Origin: DASCNA01 sp036011305
GTDB taxonomy: Bacteria > Verrucomicrobiota > Lentisphaeria > Victivallales > GWF2-38-69
Length of the DNA: 64,000 nt
Direction: 5' to 3'
Assembly (NCBI GenBank): GCA_036011305.1
Contig: DASCNA010000182.1
Span: 6,297-70,296, forward strand
Of the stretch, positions 9,113-17,187 are shown piece by piece (the stretch's first letter is position 1; each line of letters opens with the position of its first letter). The notes below the pieces were generated by a model. That model was not told the DNA's origin. It made no database searches and was given only the letters and a program-made list of their open reading frames with translations. The translations under genes and the position numbers were made by a program.

Positions 9113-9312
9113 TCTTTTATCCTATTCTTTTGATTTAGTATAGTTAATAATTAAATCCTAACTCCAATTAATCTTGCACATCAGCAACAAAAATCAATAA
9201 TAATTATTAGACAAATATTTTTTTCTCGTTACAATGTTATTTTTATATTGATTCTAACTCAAGTAAATAAAAAGTTAAAGTTATTTAGTTTTATTTTAAA
9301 GGTTTTTATTTT

Positions 9313-10203
9313 ATGGGAAATTTAAATTTATTTCTTCCTGAAAAGGAAATAGAAAATGCAGCAATTTTTATCAGCGGTTCAGGTACAAATGCAGAAAATA
9401 TATTAAACCTGAAAGAAGAAAATAAAAATTCTAATTGGAAACCGTGTGTTATTGTGACTGACGCCCCGTTAAAAAGTAGGGCAAAAGAAATAGCTGACAA
9501 ATATAAAATTCCATTTATTGTACATGATATCAGACAATTTTATAAGAACAATGGTGAAACAAGGGTTTCAATCCTAACTGACAAAGGCAGAGAAATTCGT
9601 AAAAAATGGACTGATGAATTAAGAATTATGCTTTCTCCCTACAATATTGATTTCGGCATCCTTGCCGGTTTTATACCTCTTTGCAATATAATGGCAGATT
9701 TCCCTTGTCTAAATGTACACCCAGGCGATTTAACGATTACAAACAATAATCGGAGATTACTTGTAGGACTTCATACTGTCCCGATAGAAGCGGCTATATT
9801 AAATAATTATTCGTACCTCAGATCTAGTGTTATTGTCGCACAGCCATATACCGGAAAAGGCGGGAACATGGATTCAGGTCCAATACTTGGCATCTCAGGT
9901 AAAGTAAACATTGATTTAAATAATATTCCACTAGATGAATTAAAAATAATTGCGGCAAAACGTCCACTCAAAAGACCAATAGGCGGTTATAAAGATTTGC
10001 TGGAAAAAATTGCAGAGAATAATCAAAATACTTTAAAAGAAAATGGAGATTGGGTAGTTTTCCCTAAAGTAATTGATGATTTTGCAGCCAATAAATTTGC
10101 TTATGATGATGATGAAAAACTCTATTTTAAGCCTAAAAATGCATTTATTTGTATAAATACAGTTATTTACGAAAGAAAATCGTTTAAATATATTTGCAAT
10201 TAA
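9313..10203 (+). CDS. PurN-like formyltransferase-fold protein with C-terminal extension
   Basis: 296 residues. The first 200 follow the glycinamide ribonucleotide formyltransferase fold: the phosphate loop FISGSGTNAENIL (residues about 18-30), FGILAGFIPL, the catalytic Asn and His in LNVHPGDL, and the catalytic Asp in MDSGPIL. Departures from PurN are the HPGDL in place of HPSLLP, and QPYTGKGGNMDSGPI in place of the usual V-x-x-x-x-D-x-G-P-I spacing. The final 90 residues have no counterpart in the roughly 200-residue PurN. It may be a divergent purine-pathway enzyme or a formyltransferase with another substrate. It stands alone and is followed by a small gene on the same strand. Confidence 0.72.
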   Translation: MGNLNLFLPEKEIENAAIFISGSGTNAENILNLKEENKNSNWKPCVIVTDAPLKSRAKEIADKYKIPFIVHDIRQFYKNNGETRVSILTDKGREIRKKWTDELRIMLSPYNIDFGILAGFIPLCNIMADFPCLNVHPGDLTITNNNRRLLVGLHTVPIEAAILNNYSYLRSSVIVAQPYTGKGGNMDSGPILGISGKVNIDLNNIPLDELKIIAAKRPLKRPIGGYKDLLEKIAENNQNTLKENGDWVVFPKVIDDFAANKFAYDDDEKLYFKPKNAFICINTVIYERKSFKYICN

Positions 10204-10280
10204 AATAATTTCCTGTTAATATTAATTTTGAACTCGGAAAACCATTTATTAACAAACTCTAAAATTAGGAAGGTTTTAAA

Positions 10281-10490
10281 ATGGCTGAAGTAAAATTTTA
10301 TAATGTAAAAAAACGCGAATCCGTAAATATTTGTGAAAGCCAGTGTCATAAAGTTGTTTACAGAAAAGAAACATCAAAAGGAGTTCAAGAGCGCTATGCA
10401 CTGAGAGCAAAAGATGATGACGGCACTAACCTAACAAAATTTATCAATAAGCAGACTTTCGAAACAATTGGCTGTCCTTTGGCAGAGTAA
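10281..10490 (+). CDS. Small conserved-looking protein of unknown function
   Basis: A 69-residue protein with a strong Shine-Dalgarno (AGGAAGG) nine bases before the ATG and an intrinsic terminator right behind it, so it looks like a real gene. It contains three cysteines (NICESQCHKVVYRKE and ETIGCPLAE) and a charged middle segment, and has no signal peptide or membrane helix. The Cys-x-x-x-Cys-His grouping could bind metal, which is only inference. I do not recognise the family. Confidence 0.75.
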   Translation: MAEVKFYNVKKRESVNICESQCHKVVYRKETSKGVQERYALRAKDDDGTNLTKFINKQTFETIGCPLAE

Positions 10491-10512
10491 AAAATCATCA
10501 ATTAAATATACC

Positions 10513-10544
10513 AAAAAGGAAAGTTGAAAAACTTTCCTTTTTTT
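10513..10544. terminator. Strong intrinsic terminator, usable in both directions
   Basis: A perfect 13-bp stem (core GGAAAGTT / AACTTTCC) with a GAAA tetraloop, followed by seven or more T on the plus strand and, through its A-run, by five T on the minus strand. It sits between the small plus-strand gene and ffh, which converge on it. Confidence 0.9.
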
Positions 10545-10566
10545 ATAGTTCAGATTTTTATTATAT

Positions 10567-11973
10567 TTATTTTTTCTTATTCTTTTTACGTTTCTGCTTT
10601 TTTTTCTGAACTCTGGGACCTCGGCCTCCTGCAGGCATTCCCCCTCCCATTGAAGGCATAGCAGGCATACCCATTCCAGCCATAGCATTATTCATGATAG
10701 AAGGCTTCTTCATAACTTTTTTCATCATGGCAAATTGTTTAAGCAAACCGCTGACCTGCTGCAAAGCCACACCTGCGCCTCTGGCAACTCTCCTTCTTCT
10801 TGAATAATCTATAATTTCAGGATTATTTCTTTCTCTTAATGTCATAGAACAAATAATTGCTTCCAGAGACACGAATTGTTTAGTGTCAACATTTCCCTTG
10901 GATAGAGCTTTTCCTACGGGAAGCATTTTTAAAATTTTCTCCATCCCCCCAAGCTTTTTCATCTGGCGCAACTGATCAAGAAAATCATTTAAATCGAATT
11001 TATTAGCTTTAAGTTTTTTCTCAAGTTTTTCTGCCTCTTCAGCATCTATTTCTTCTGAGGCTTTTTCAACAAGTGATACAACATCACCCATTCCCAAAAT
11101 TCTTGAAGCCATTCTGTCAGGATAAAAGACTTCCAAATCTTCAATTTTTTCTCCAACACCAACCATTTTAACAGGACATCCTGTAACTTTTCTAATCGAA
11201 AGAGCAGCGCCTCCTCTAGCATCACCATCAAGCTTTGTCAGAAGAATCCCTGTCAAACCCAGTTCTTTATGAAAACTTTCAGATACAGCAACAGCCTCCT
11301 GCCCTAATGCAGAATCAGCAACTAAAAGTGTTTCTAAAGGAAGAACTGTCTGAGAAACTGTTACTAATTCCTGTACCATTTCAGTATCAATCTGAAATCT
11401 TCCTGCTGTATCTATTATTAGAATATCAATTCCGTCAAATTTAGCTTTTGCTTTAGCATCACTTGCAATAACATCAACTCTAGGCTGAAGCCTGTCAGAG
11501 TAAACAGGTACATCAATTTCTTTACCGAGAAATTCTAATTGATCGATAGCTGCAGGCCTGTAAATATCACCTGCAACAAGCATAACTCTCTTTCCTTTTT
11601 TCTTAAAATGCGCGGCAAGCTTTCCTGCAGTAGTGGTTTTCCCGCTGCCGTGCAACCCGACAAGCATAAAAACTGATGGACTTCCTGATGTATCAAATTC
11701 AACTTCATCTGTCCCCATCAATTCAACAAGTTTATCATTTACAATTTTTATGACCTGCTGGCCCGGAGTCACACTTTTAACAACTTCATGCCCTAAACAG
11801 TCTTTTTTAACTGATTCTACAAATTCCTTGGCAATTTCATAGTTCACATCCGCTTCAAGCAGCGCTAACCGTATTTCCCGCATTACTTCTGTGATGTTGG
11901 CTTCTGTTAGTATAGCCTGCCCTCTCAGCTTCTTAAAAACACCTTGAAGTTTATCTGATAATGTGTCAAACAT
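10567..11973 (-). CDS. ffh: Signal recognition particle GTPase (SRP54/Ffh)
   Basis: A 468-residue protein that binds signal peptides of nascent membrane proteins together with 4.5S RNA and docks on FtsY. The N domain comes first, then the G domain with the P-loop GLHGSGKTTTAGKLA (near residue 107), IDTAGRFQ, and LLTKLDGDARGGAALS (G4 region). The Met-rich M domain carries the RNA-binding helix-turn-helix YSRRRRVARGAG, a variant of the usual S-R-R-x-R-I-A-x-G-S-G. The tail is Gly/Met-rich and ends in a run of lysines. Length is normal. It is monocistronic and ends at the terminator near 10530. Confidence 0.97.
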   Translation of the reverse strand: MFDTLSDKLQGVFKKLRGQAILTEANITEVMREIRLALLEADVNYEIAKEFVESVKKDCLGHEVVKSVTPGQQVIKIVNDKLVELMGTDEVEFDTSGSPSVFMLVGLHGSGKTTTAGKLAAHFKKKGKRVMLVAGDIYRPAAIDQLEFLGKEIDVPVYSDRLQPRVDVIASDAKAKAKFDGIDILIIDTAGRFQIDTEMVQELVTVSQTVLPLETLLVADSALGQEAVAVSESFHKELGLTGILLTKLDGDARGGAALSIRKVTGCPVKMVGVGEKIEDLEVFYPDRMASRILGMGDVVSLVEKASEEIDAEEAEKLEKKLKANKFDLNDFLDQLRQMKKLGGMEKILKMLPVGKALSKGNVDTKQFVSLEAIICSMTLRERNNPEIIDYSRRRRVARGAGVALQQVSGLLKQFAMMKKVMKKPSIMNNAMAGMGMPAMPSMGGGMPAGGRGPRVQKKKQKRKKNKKK

Positions 11974-12204
11974 TTACAATTCCTTACATTTATATATAAA
12001 TTTAAAAAATAATATTATTCTATAATAGATTGGACATAAAAATACTAAAGAAGTAATTTATCCAATAATTAAAATTTAATATTTAACCTGAGTTATTCAA
12101 AATAAAGTTTAAATATATCCTGTAATAAAATAACAACATAAATTATTTAGGTCAAATTAATAATTGACTTATTAGTAAATACTACAACTAAATGAGGTAT
12201 AACT

Positions 12205-13881
12205 ATGCGTAGCGACATTATGAAAAAAGGAAATGAGAGAGCCCCTCACAGATCATTATTATATGCAACAGGACTAAACGAAAATGATATTAAAAAACCT
12301 TTCATAGCAATCTGCAATTCTTATACAAATATAGTTCCGGGACACTGTAAACTGAATAAGGTAGGTCAATTAATAAGCGAAGAAATCAAAAAAGCAGGAG
12401 GAGTTCCTTTTGAATTTAATACAATAGCTATTTGTGACGGTATAGCAATGGGACATGAAGGAATGAAATACTCTTTACCAAGCAGAGAACTCATTGCTGA
12501 CAGTGTTGAATCTATGGTCAATGCACATCCTTTTGATGCAATGATCTGTATACCTAACTGCGACAAAATTGTTCCGGGAATGCTGATGGCGGCTATGAGA
12601 CTTAATATACCTACTATTTTCGCTTCAGGCGGACCTATGCGTGCCGGGCAAACACCAAGCGGTAAAACTTGTGACTTAATATCAGTTTTTGAAGGTGTTG
12701 CAAAACATAAAATTAATAAATTAGACATTACCGGTTTAAATGAATTGGAACAGTGCGCATGTCCAGGAGAAGGATCATGTTCGGGTATGTTTACTGCAAA
12801 CAGCATGAACTGCCTTTCTGAAATTCTTGGTTTAGCCTTGCCTGGCAACGGCACCATATTGGCCGATACTGAAGAGAGAATAATTTTGTGGAAAACTGCA
12901 GCGAAAAGAGCAGTAGAAATGGCGAAAAACGGTGGTCCTCTCCCTCATGAAATAGCAACAGATGCAGCTTTTTCAAATGCAATAGCTGTTGATGTTGCAA
13001 TGGGAGGAAGCACAAACACTGTACTTCATACATTGGCTATTGCAAACGAAAGAGGTTCTGAATTCAACCTAAGTAATATGGATAAAATAAGTAAAAAAAC
13101 TCCTAATATATGCAAAGTTTCACCTTCCAGCCATTTTCATATTGAAGATGTAGATAGAGCAGGAGGTATTTTCGCAATAACGAAGGAAATAGCAAAAATT
13201 CCTGGGCTCATAGATACCGAAGCTTTAACAGTATCTGGTAAAACCGTAGGAGAACAAATAAAAAATGCCAAATCTCCAGATGGCGATGTTATAAAAACAA
13301 TTGAATCTCCTTACAGTGATGAAGGAGGACTTGCAATTCTCTTTGGCAACCTTGCTGAAAATGGGTCAGTTGTAAAAAGTGCTGGAGTCGCACCAAGTAT
13401 GATGACACATGAAGGTCCAGCTGTTATTTTTGAAAGTCAGGAAGAAGCATGTGAAGGCATCCTTGAAGGTAAAGTAAAAGAAGGCAACGTTGTGGTTATC
13501 AGATATGAAGGTCCTAAAGGTGGTCCAGGCATGCAGGAAATGCTTGCACCTACAAGCTATATTATGGGTAGAGGACTTGGTGAAAGCGTTGCTCTTATCA
13601 CGGACGGAAGGTTTAGTGGCGGAACACATGGAGCCTGTATAGGTCATATCAGCCCTGAAGCTGCAGAAGGTGGAGTTATAGGTTTAGTTAAGGATGGTGA
13701 TATTATATCCATTGATATTCCAAAAAGAATAATTAAACTTAACGTTTCTGAAGAAGAATTGACTGAAAGAAGAAAATCTTGGCAAGCACCAAAACCACGA
13801 TATACTAAAGGGTGGCTTGCAAAATATGCTTCGTTAGCAACCAGTGCTGATACTGGAGGCATATTAAAACCGGCATTATAA
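12205..13881 (+). CDS. ilvD: Dihydroxy-acid dehydratase
   Basis: 558 residues. It dehydrates 2,3-dihydroxy-isovalerate and 2,3-dihydroxy-3-methylvalerate in valine, leucine and isoleucine synthesis, using an Fe-S cluster. The cluster cysteines are in ICNSYTN, CIPNCDK and CACPGEGSCSGMFTANSMN. The C-terminal barrel shows LITDGRFSGGTHGACIGHISPEA and the final YASLATSADTGGIL. A GAGG Shine-Dalgarno lies about eight bases before the ATG at 12205; an internal ATG at 12220 is possible but has no such site. No other ilv genes are adjacent. About 200 bases of AT-rich leader precede it without an obvious attenuator. Confidence 0.97.
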   Translation: MRSDIMKKGNERAPHRSLLYATGLNENDIKKPFIAICNSYTNIVPGHCKLNKVGQLISEEIKKAGGVPFEFNTIAICDGIAMGHEGMKYSLPSRELIADSVESMVNAHPFDAMICIPNCDKIVPGMLMAAMRLNIPTIFASGGPMRAGQTPSGKTCDLISVFEGVAKHKINKLDITGLNELEQCACPGEGSCSGMFTANSMNCLSEILGLALPGNGTILADTEERIILWKTAAKRAVEMAKNGGPLPHEIATDAAFSNAIAVDVAMGGSTNTVLHTLAIANERGSEFNLSNMDKISKKTPNICKVSPSSHFHIEDVDRAGGIFAITKEIAKIPGLIDTEALTVSGKTVGEQIKNAKSPDGDVIKTIESPYSDEGGLAILFGNLAENGSVVKSAGVAPSMMTHEGPAVIFESQEEACEGILEGKVKEGNVVVIRYEGPKGGPGMQEMLAPTSYIMGRGLGESVALITDGRFSGGTHGACIGHISPEAAEGGVIGLVKDGDIISIDIPKRIIKLNVSEEELTERRKSWQAPKPRYTKGWLAKYASLATSADTGGILKPAL

Positions 13882-13915
13882 AATTTTTGGAAATTTTAAT
13901 TTTTTGTATTTGAAT

Positions 13916-13960
13916 ATTCACTTTTTGGGTGTTAATTAAAAACTCACTCAAAAAGTGAAT
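13916..13960. repeat. Inverted repeat between ilvD and tRNA-Asn (possible terminator)
   Basis: Arms ATTCACTTTTTG and CAAAAAGTGAAT pair perfectly over 12 bp around a 21-base loop, starting 35 bases after the ilvD stop and ending 5 bases before the tRNA. It may stop ilvD transcripts, although no clean T-run follows, or be part of a recombination site beside the tRNA target. Confidence 0.5.
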
Positions 13961-13965
13961 TGTGT

Positions 13966-14040
13966 TCCGGCATAGCTCAGCGGTAGAGTAGGTGGCTGTT
14001 AACCACTTGGTCGTTGGTTCGAATCCAACTGCCGGAGCCA
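13966..14040 (+). tRNA. tRNA-Asn (anticodon GTT)
   Basis: A full cloverleaf can be drawn: acceptor TCCGGCA/TGCCGGA, D-arm GCTC-AGCGGTA-GAGT, anticodon arm GGTGG-CTGTTAA-CCACT, variable TGGTC, T-arm GTTGG-TTCGAAT-CCAAC, discriminator G and an encoded CCA at 14038-14040. The anticodon is GTT. The 3' half is overlapped on the other strand by the end of an integrase reading frame, which marks this tRNA as the likely integration target of the element to its right. Confidence 0.96.
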
Positions 14041-15017
14041 TTTTTTTGTCTATGACATTTTATGTCCTCCTGTGACTTTTCATGACTTTTAGCCTCATCC
14101 TCTAATTTTTTTTTAGAATTTCTAGTATTTTCTTCTGTGACATCCAAGTTCTTAGAATGCCCCTCAGCGAATAACTTTCGGGAGTCTTTTCGGGAGTCCA
14201 GTAGATTTGGAAGCCTATTTATTGAAGGTCTTACATCAAGTATTCCTGCATCCGTATATATTTTAGTAGTCAGATTTATATCACTATGCCTCATTAATTT
14301 CATAGCATAACGGATATTAACCCCAGATATAGCTAAATTTGTACAGAAAGTGTACCGTAATGAATGAAAGTCAATTATTTGACCAAGATCATTAATTAAC
14401 TTTATATTTGCTTTTAATAGATCTTTATGAAATTCTCTAGATTTATGTAACGATCCCTTAAATACATAACTGCCTTCTTTATAATCAATAGGTCTTATAG
14501 ACTTTAGAACCTCTGTTACTTCTTTTCTTAATGGCAATGATGCTGACTTTTTATTTTTAGTTATAGTTTCTCTTGCTTTTATAAAACTATCATCACCTCT
14601 AAGAATAATATCTCCCCATCTTAATTCCATTAACTCTCCACGCCGTAGTCCAGTACTCAAAGCAGTCAAATATAAAGGCATTCTTTCTTCTGATGTTGAA
14701 AGTAATCTATTAATTTCATTACTTTTTAAAGCTCTTCTATATTTAACTTTTCCACCTTTTTTTGACAATCTTTTAATTTCTTGAAGTGGGTTATATTTTA
14801 TATATCCATTCTCTATTAACCATTTTAGAAATTTTTTGTATATACCTAAATATTCATTATGACTTTTTGGAGATAAATCATATCTTTTAATTCGCCATTC
14901 ATTGTACCTCCTAAGATTAATTAGGTAACGCGGCAGCTAATAATATGTGCCGATTTGAGTAATTCTTATTTTATGTAAAATCCTGGATAATTGAAAATTA
15001 ATTATTAAGATTGCATT
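13977..15017 (-). pseudogene. Tyrosine recombinase (integrase), interrupted by an in-frame TAG
   Basis: The catalytic domain is complete: Arg in STGLRRGELMELRW, H-x-x-R in FHSLRYTF, the His in MRHSDINLT and the nucleophile Tyr in TKIYTDA. Upstream of the apparent start at 14768 the same frame still encodes the core-binding domain (SPKSHNEYLGIYKKFLKW, NGYIKYNP), and before that RITQIGTYY, then a TAG at 14937-14939, then LPRYLINLRRYNEW. The stop therefore cuts a continuous integrase sequence, and no start is visible before the next stop at 15018. The last 21 codons are read from the antisense strand of tRNA-Asn, as in site-specific integrases that use a tRNA 3' end as attB. Probably inactive unless a shorter form is made from an internal start. 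Confidence 0.85.
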
Positions 15018-15111
15018 TTAAATAAAATATTTGCTAACTTCATTTCGATATATTATAATATTCTGATACAAATTGAAGTTAATTGTTTTAATATTATATA
15101 GTTCAAGCTTA

Positions 15112-15339
15112 ATGATGAAAAAATTGACTGCCAAAACTATTAGAAAATTATTAATAGGCCTATTGCGAGAATGCCCATTTTCAAATAATAACCCCAAAGA
15201 TTGCCCTTTACGAAAAGTAAGACATTTATCATTTATCGAAAAAATTAAATATATAGACAGCCTAAACAGTGATGAATGTGTTGAAGTATTTGGAAAACAT
15301 TTAGATTGTTTAGCCAAAAGAAAAGCTGAAATGATTTAG
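15112..15339 (+). CDS. Small Cys/His protein (CPL-type domain), copy 1
   Basis: 75 residues from the ATG at 15112 (a TTG at 15073 would give 88). The conserved body is ECPFSNNNPKDCPLRKVRHL, then SFIEKIKYID, then DECVEVFGKHLDCLAKRK. The pattern C-P-x6-N-P-x-x-C-P-L, R-x-L, and H-x-x-C-L-x-x-K recalls a small domain I have seen next to two-component genes in Deltaproteobacteria; I cannot name it. Four cysteines and one histidine could bind a metal, which is inference. It is followed by a second, fused copy made by tandem duplication. Confidence 0.6.
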   Translation: MMKKLTAKTIRKLLIGLLRECPFSNNNPKDCPLRKVRHLSFIEKIKYIDSLNSDECVEVFGKHLDCLAKRKAEMI

Positions 15340-16002
15340 AGATGAAATACTCATTATGTTTCATTTTAGACTTGTTATATTGGAATTTATTAACGATAAA
15401 ACTTATGAAAGTTTACCGTGAAAAGCACTAAACAAAAAAAATTGTTTGTTGATGACAATGAACCAGTATTGAATCTGGTAATAGAATTTTTAAAGAATTG
15501 CAATATTGATATTATGACTTCGGAAACTGGTACAAATGGTATAAAGCTAGCTTTAAATAATGATATTGAGCTTACTATTAGAAAATTATTAATAAGCCTA
15601 TTACAAGAATGCCCGTTTTCGAGTGATAATCCTATAGATTGTCCTTTACAAAAAGTAAGACATTTATCATTTGCAAAAAAAATTAAATATATAGATAGGT
15701 TTAATGGTGATGAATGTGTTGAAGTATTTGGAAAACATTTAGCTTGTTTAGCCAAAAGAAAAACTGAAATGATTTAGAGATGAAATGCTCATTATGTTTT
15801 GTTTTTAACTTGTTATATTGGAATTTATTAACGATAAAAGTTTACCATGAAAAGCCCTAAACAAAAAATTTTGCTTGTTGATGACAATGAATCAGTATTA
15901 AACCTGACAATAGAATTTTTAAAAGATTTTGATATTGATATTATAACTTCGACCACTGGAGAAAATGGTATAAAACTCGCTTTGAATAATGATTTTGACC
16001 TT
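15136..16002. repeat. Diverged tandem duplication, two copies of about 430-440 bp
   Basis: Copy 1 is 15136-15573 and copy 2 is 15574-16002. Each begins inside the small Cys/His gene at ACTATTAGAAAATTATTAAT and ends inside the receiver domain at the codons for N-N-D-[IF]-[ED]-L. Between them both carry the same intergenic sequence, including GGAATTTATTAACGATAAAA and AAGTTTACC just before the receiver start codon. The copies differ at scattered positions, so the duplication is not recent. Confidence 0.85.
15418..15777 (+). CDS. Chimeric protein: truncated receiver fused to the small Cys/His domain
   Basis: 119 residues. Residues 1-52 match the start of the neighbouring receiver (DDNEPVLNLVIEFL; GTNGIKLALNNDIEL), and residues 53-119 match the small upstream protein (TIRKLLISLLQECPF to CLAKRKTEMI). 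The receiver part stops before the phosphorylatable aspartate, so it cannot be phosphorylated in the normal way. The start codon is GTG where the intact copy has ATG in the same context. The fusion is the exact junction of the tandem duplication. The frame has stayed open since the duplication, which suggests possible use, but it could equally be a decaying by-product. Confidence 0.65.
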   Translation: MKSTKQKKLFVDDNEPVLNLVIEFLKNCNIDIMTSETGTNGIKLALNNDIELTIRKLLISLLQECPFSSDNPIDCPLQKVRHLSFAKKIKYIDRFNGDECVEVFGKHLACLAKRKTEMI

Positions 16003-16791
16003 ATTCTAATGGATATAAATCTACCTGATATAAACGGTTTCGATGCAGTCAAGTCAATAAGAGAACATAAAGACAGTAATGAAGTTCCAATATGTTTTTT
16101 GACAGGTAAATTTTGTGATGATGACAGCCTTGCTAAAGGGTTGAGTATTGGAGCTGATGACTACCTTACTATTCCTGTTTCTGCGACTGTCATACGAGCA
16201 AAAGTAAAAAACTTTTTGGAAAAACAGCTATTACTAGGCAAATTAAAAACCTATGAGAATGAATTAGAAATTAATAATCAACAGCTAGAGGATTTGTTAT
16301 ATACGGATAGTTTGACAGGAGCAGTCAATAAAAATCCCTTTATCGATATGCTTAACAAAAGTATCAGCAAATGGATGCGGTTCAAGCAAAAATTCGCTCT
16401 ACTTTTTCTTGATTTTGACGGTTTTAAATCTGTTAATGATAAATATGGTCACATGGTTGGGGATGAAGTATTGAAAGCCTCTGTGTCAAAAATAAAAAGT
16501 CAATTGCGCCAATATGATATAATTGGAAGATTTGCAGGAGATGAGTTTCTAATCTGCCTTAACGATATAAAAACAGTAAATGACATTATTCCTGTAGCAG
16601 CAAAAATTAATAAAATATTTGATGAGTATACTATTTATGAAGGAAATTGTATTAATTTAGGTGTTAGTATCGGTATAGCAATATTTCCAGATGATTCAGT
16701 TGAGATTAATGACTTAATATGTAAAGCCGATGCTGCTATGTATCATTCCAAAAAATTACAAAAGAACGCATATTGCTTTTGTTGCAAGTGA
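15847..16791 (+). CDS. Response regulator with diguanylate cyclase domain
   Basis: 314 residues. The receiver has acidic D12-D13, phosphoacceptor D56 (LILMDINLPD) and T86 (FLTGK), but the invariant lysine before Pro110 is replaced by isoleucine (DYLTIPVS). A linker helix (about 125-150) joins it to a GGDEF domain with YTDSLTGAVNKNPF, FLDFDGFKSVNDKYGHMVGD and the signature AGDEF at 230-234, where Ala replaces the first Gly, as in some active enzymes. RQYD at 221-224 fits the product-inhibition I-site. It should make cyclic di-GMP in the cytosol. The absent lysine may weaken phosphorylation-driven switching. It lies convergent with the kinase operon. Confidence 0.88.
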   Translation: MKSPKQKILLVDDNESVLNLTIEFLKDFDIDIITSTTGENGIKLALNNDFDLILMDINLPDINGFDAVKSIREHKDSNEVPICFLTGKFCDDDSLAKGLSIGADDYLTIPVSATVIRAKVKNFLEKQLLLGKLKTYENELEINNQQLEDLLYTDSLTGAVNKNPFIDMLNKSISKWMRFKQKFALLFLDFDGFKSVNDKYGHMVGDEVLKASVSKIKSQLRQYDIIGRFAGDEFLICLNDIKTVNDIIPVAAKINKIFDEYTIYEGNCINLGVSIGIAIFPDDSVEINDLICKADAAMYHSKKLQKNAYCFCCK

Positions 16792-16812
16792 TAATTTGCT
16801 AAATGACAACTT

Positions 16813-17187
16813 CTAACTATTATTTAGTAGATTATTTATATTCGTTAGCAATTCTTCTATTTTAAATGGCTTTTTCAGAGTTATATCTGCTCCAGTTTCT
16901 AATGCTCTATCTAAAAGAAAATTAGTCATGCCAGTTGAAGCAGCACCTGAAATTGCTATTACTTTTACATTTTCATATTCTTCTTTAAGGCTGTGAATAG
17001 CCTGAATACCATCTCTTCCAGGGAGAAAAATATCCATAATAACTAAATCAGGAAATTCTTCATAAAATTTTATTTCCCCTGATATACTGTCACTTGCTTC
17101 AATTACATCAAAGTTAGCTTTTTTAAGTCCACTTCTCAGCATTTTTCTGTAATCATCATTATCATCAACTATTAGAATCTTTACCAT
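16813..17187 (-). CDS. Single-domain response regulator (CheY-like)
   Basis: A 124-residue receiver and nothing else. Acidic D8-D9, phosphoacceptor D52 (LVIMDIFLPGRDG), S80 (AISGA) and the lysine of LKKPFKIEEL are all present, so phosphorylation chemistry looks intact. Its start codon lies inside the last codons of the hybrid kinase gene (23-base overlap), so the two are translationally coupled and it is the natural phosphorylation partner of that kinase. No output domain is present; it may act as a relay or phosphate sink. Confidence 0.92.
   Translation of the reverse strand: MVKILIVDDNDDYRKMLRSGLKKANFDVIEASDSISGEIKFYEEFPDLVIMDIFLPGRDGIQAIHSLKEEYENVKVIAISGAASTGMTNFLLDRALETGADITLKKPFKIEELLTNINNLLNNS

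Noticed and set aside
12150..12204. TTGACT as the -35 box of an ilvD promoter
   Set aside because: No acceptable -10 hexamer lies 16-18 bases downstream, so the assignment is not supported.
12366..13862. Several long minus-strand frames opposite ilvD
   Set aside because: They are shadows of the strongly biased ilvD coding sequence and show no ribosome sites or recognisable domains.
13881..13906. A-T run after ilvD as an intrinsic terminator
   Set aside because: The possible stem is only about six A-T pairs and would be unstable; the 12-bp inverted repeat just downstream is a better candidate.
13977..14040. C-terminal peptide GSWIRTNDQVVN of the integrase as a protein domain
   Set aside because: It is the antisense reading of tRNA-Asn; this kind of peptide recurs in databases as an artefact of tRNA overlap, so it says where the element integrated rather than anything about protein function.
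15018..15755. Two similar minus-strand open frames (99 and 121 codons)
   Set aside because: They are the reverse strand of the two tandem copies; their likeness is a by-product of the duplication, and the plus-strand readings match known domains.
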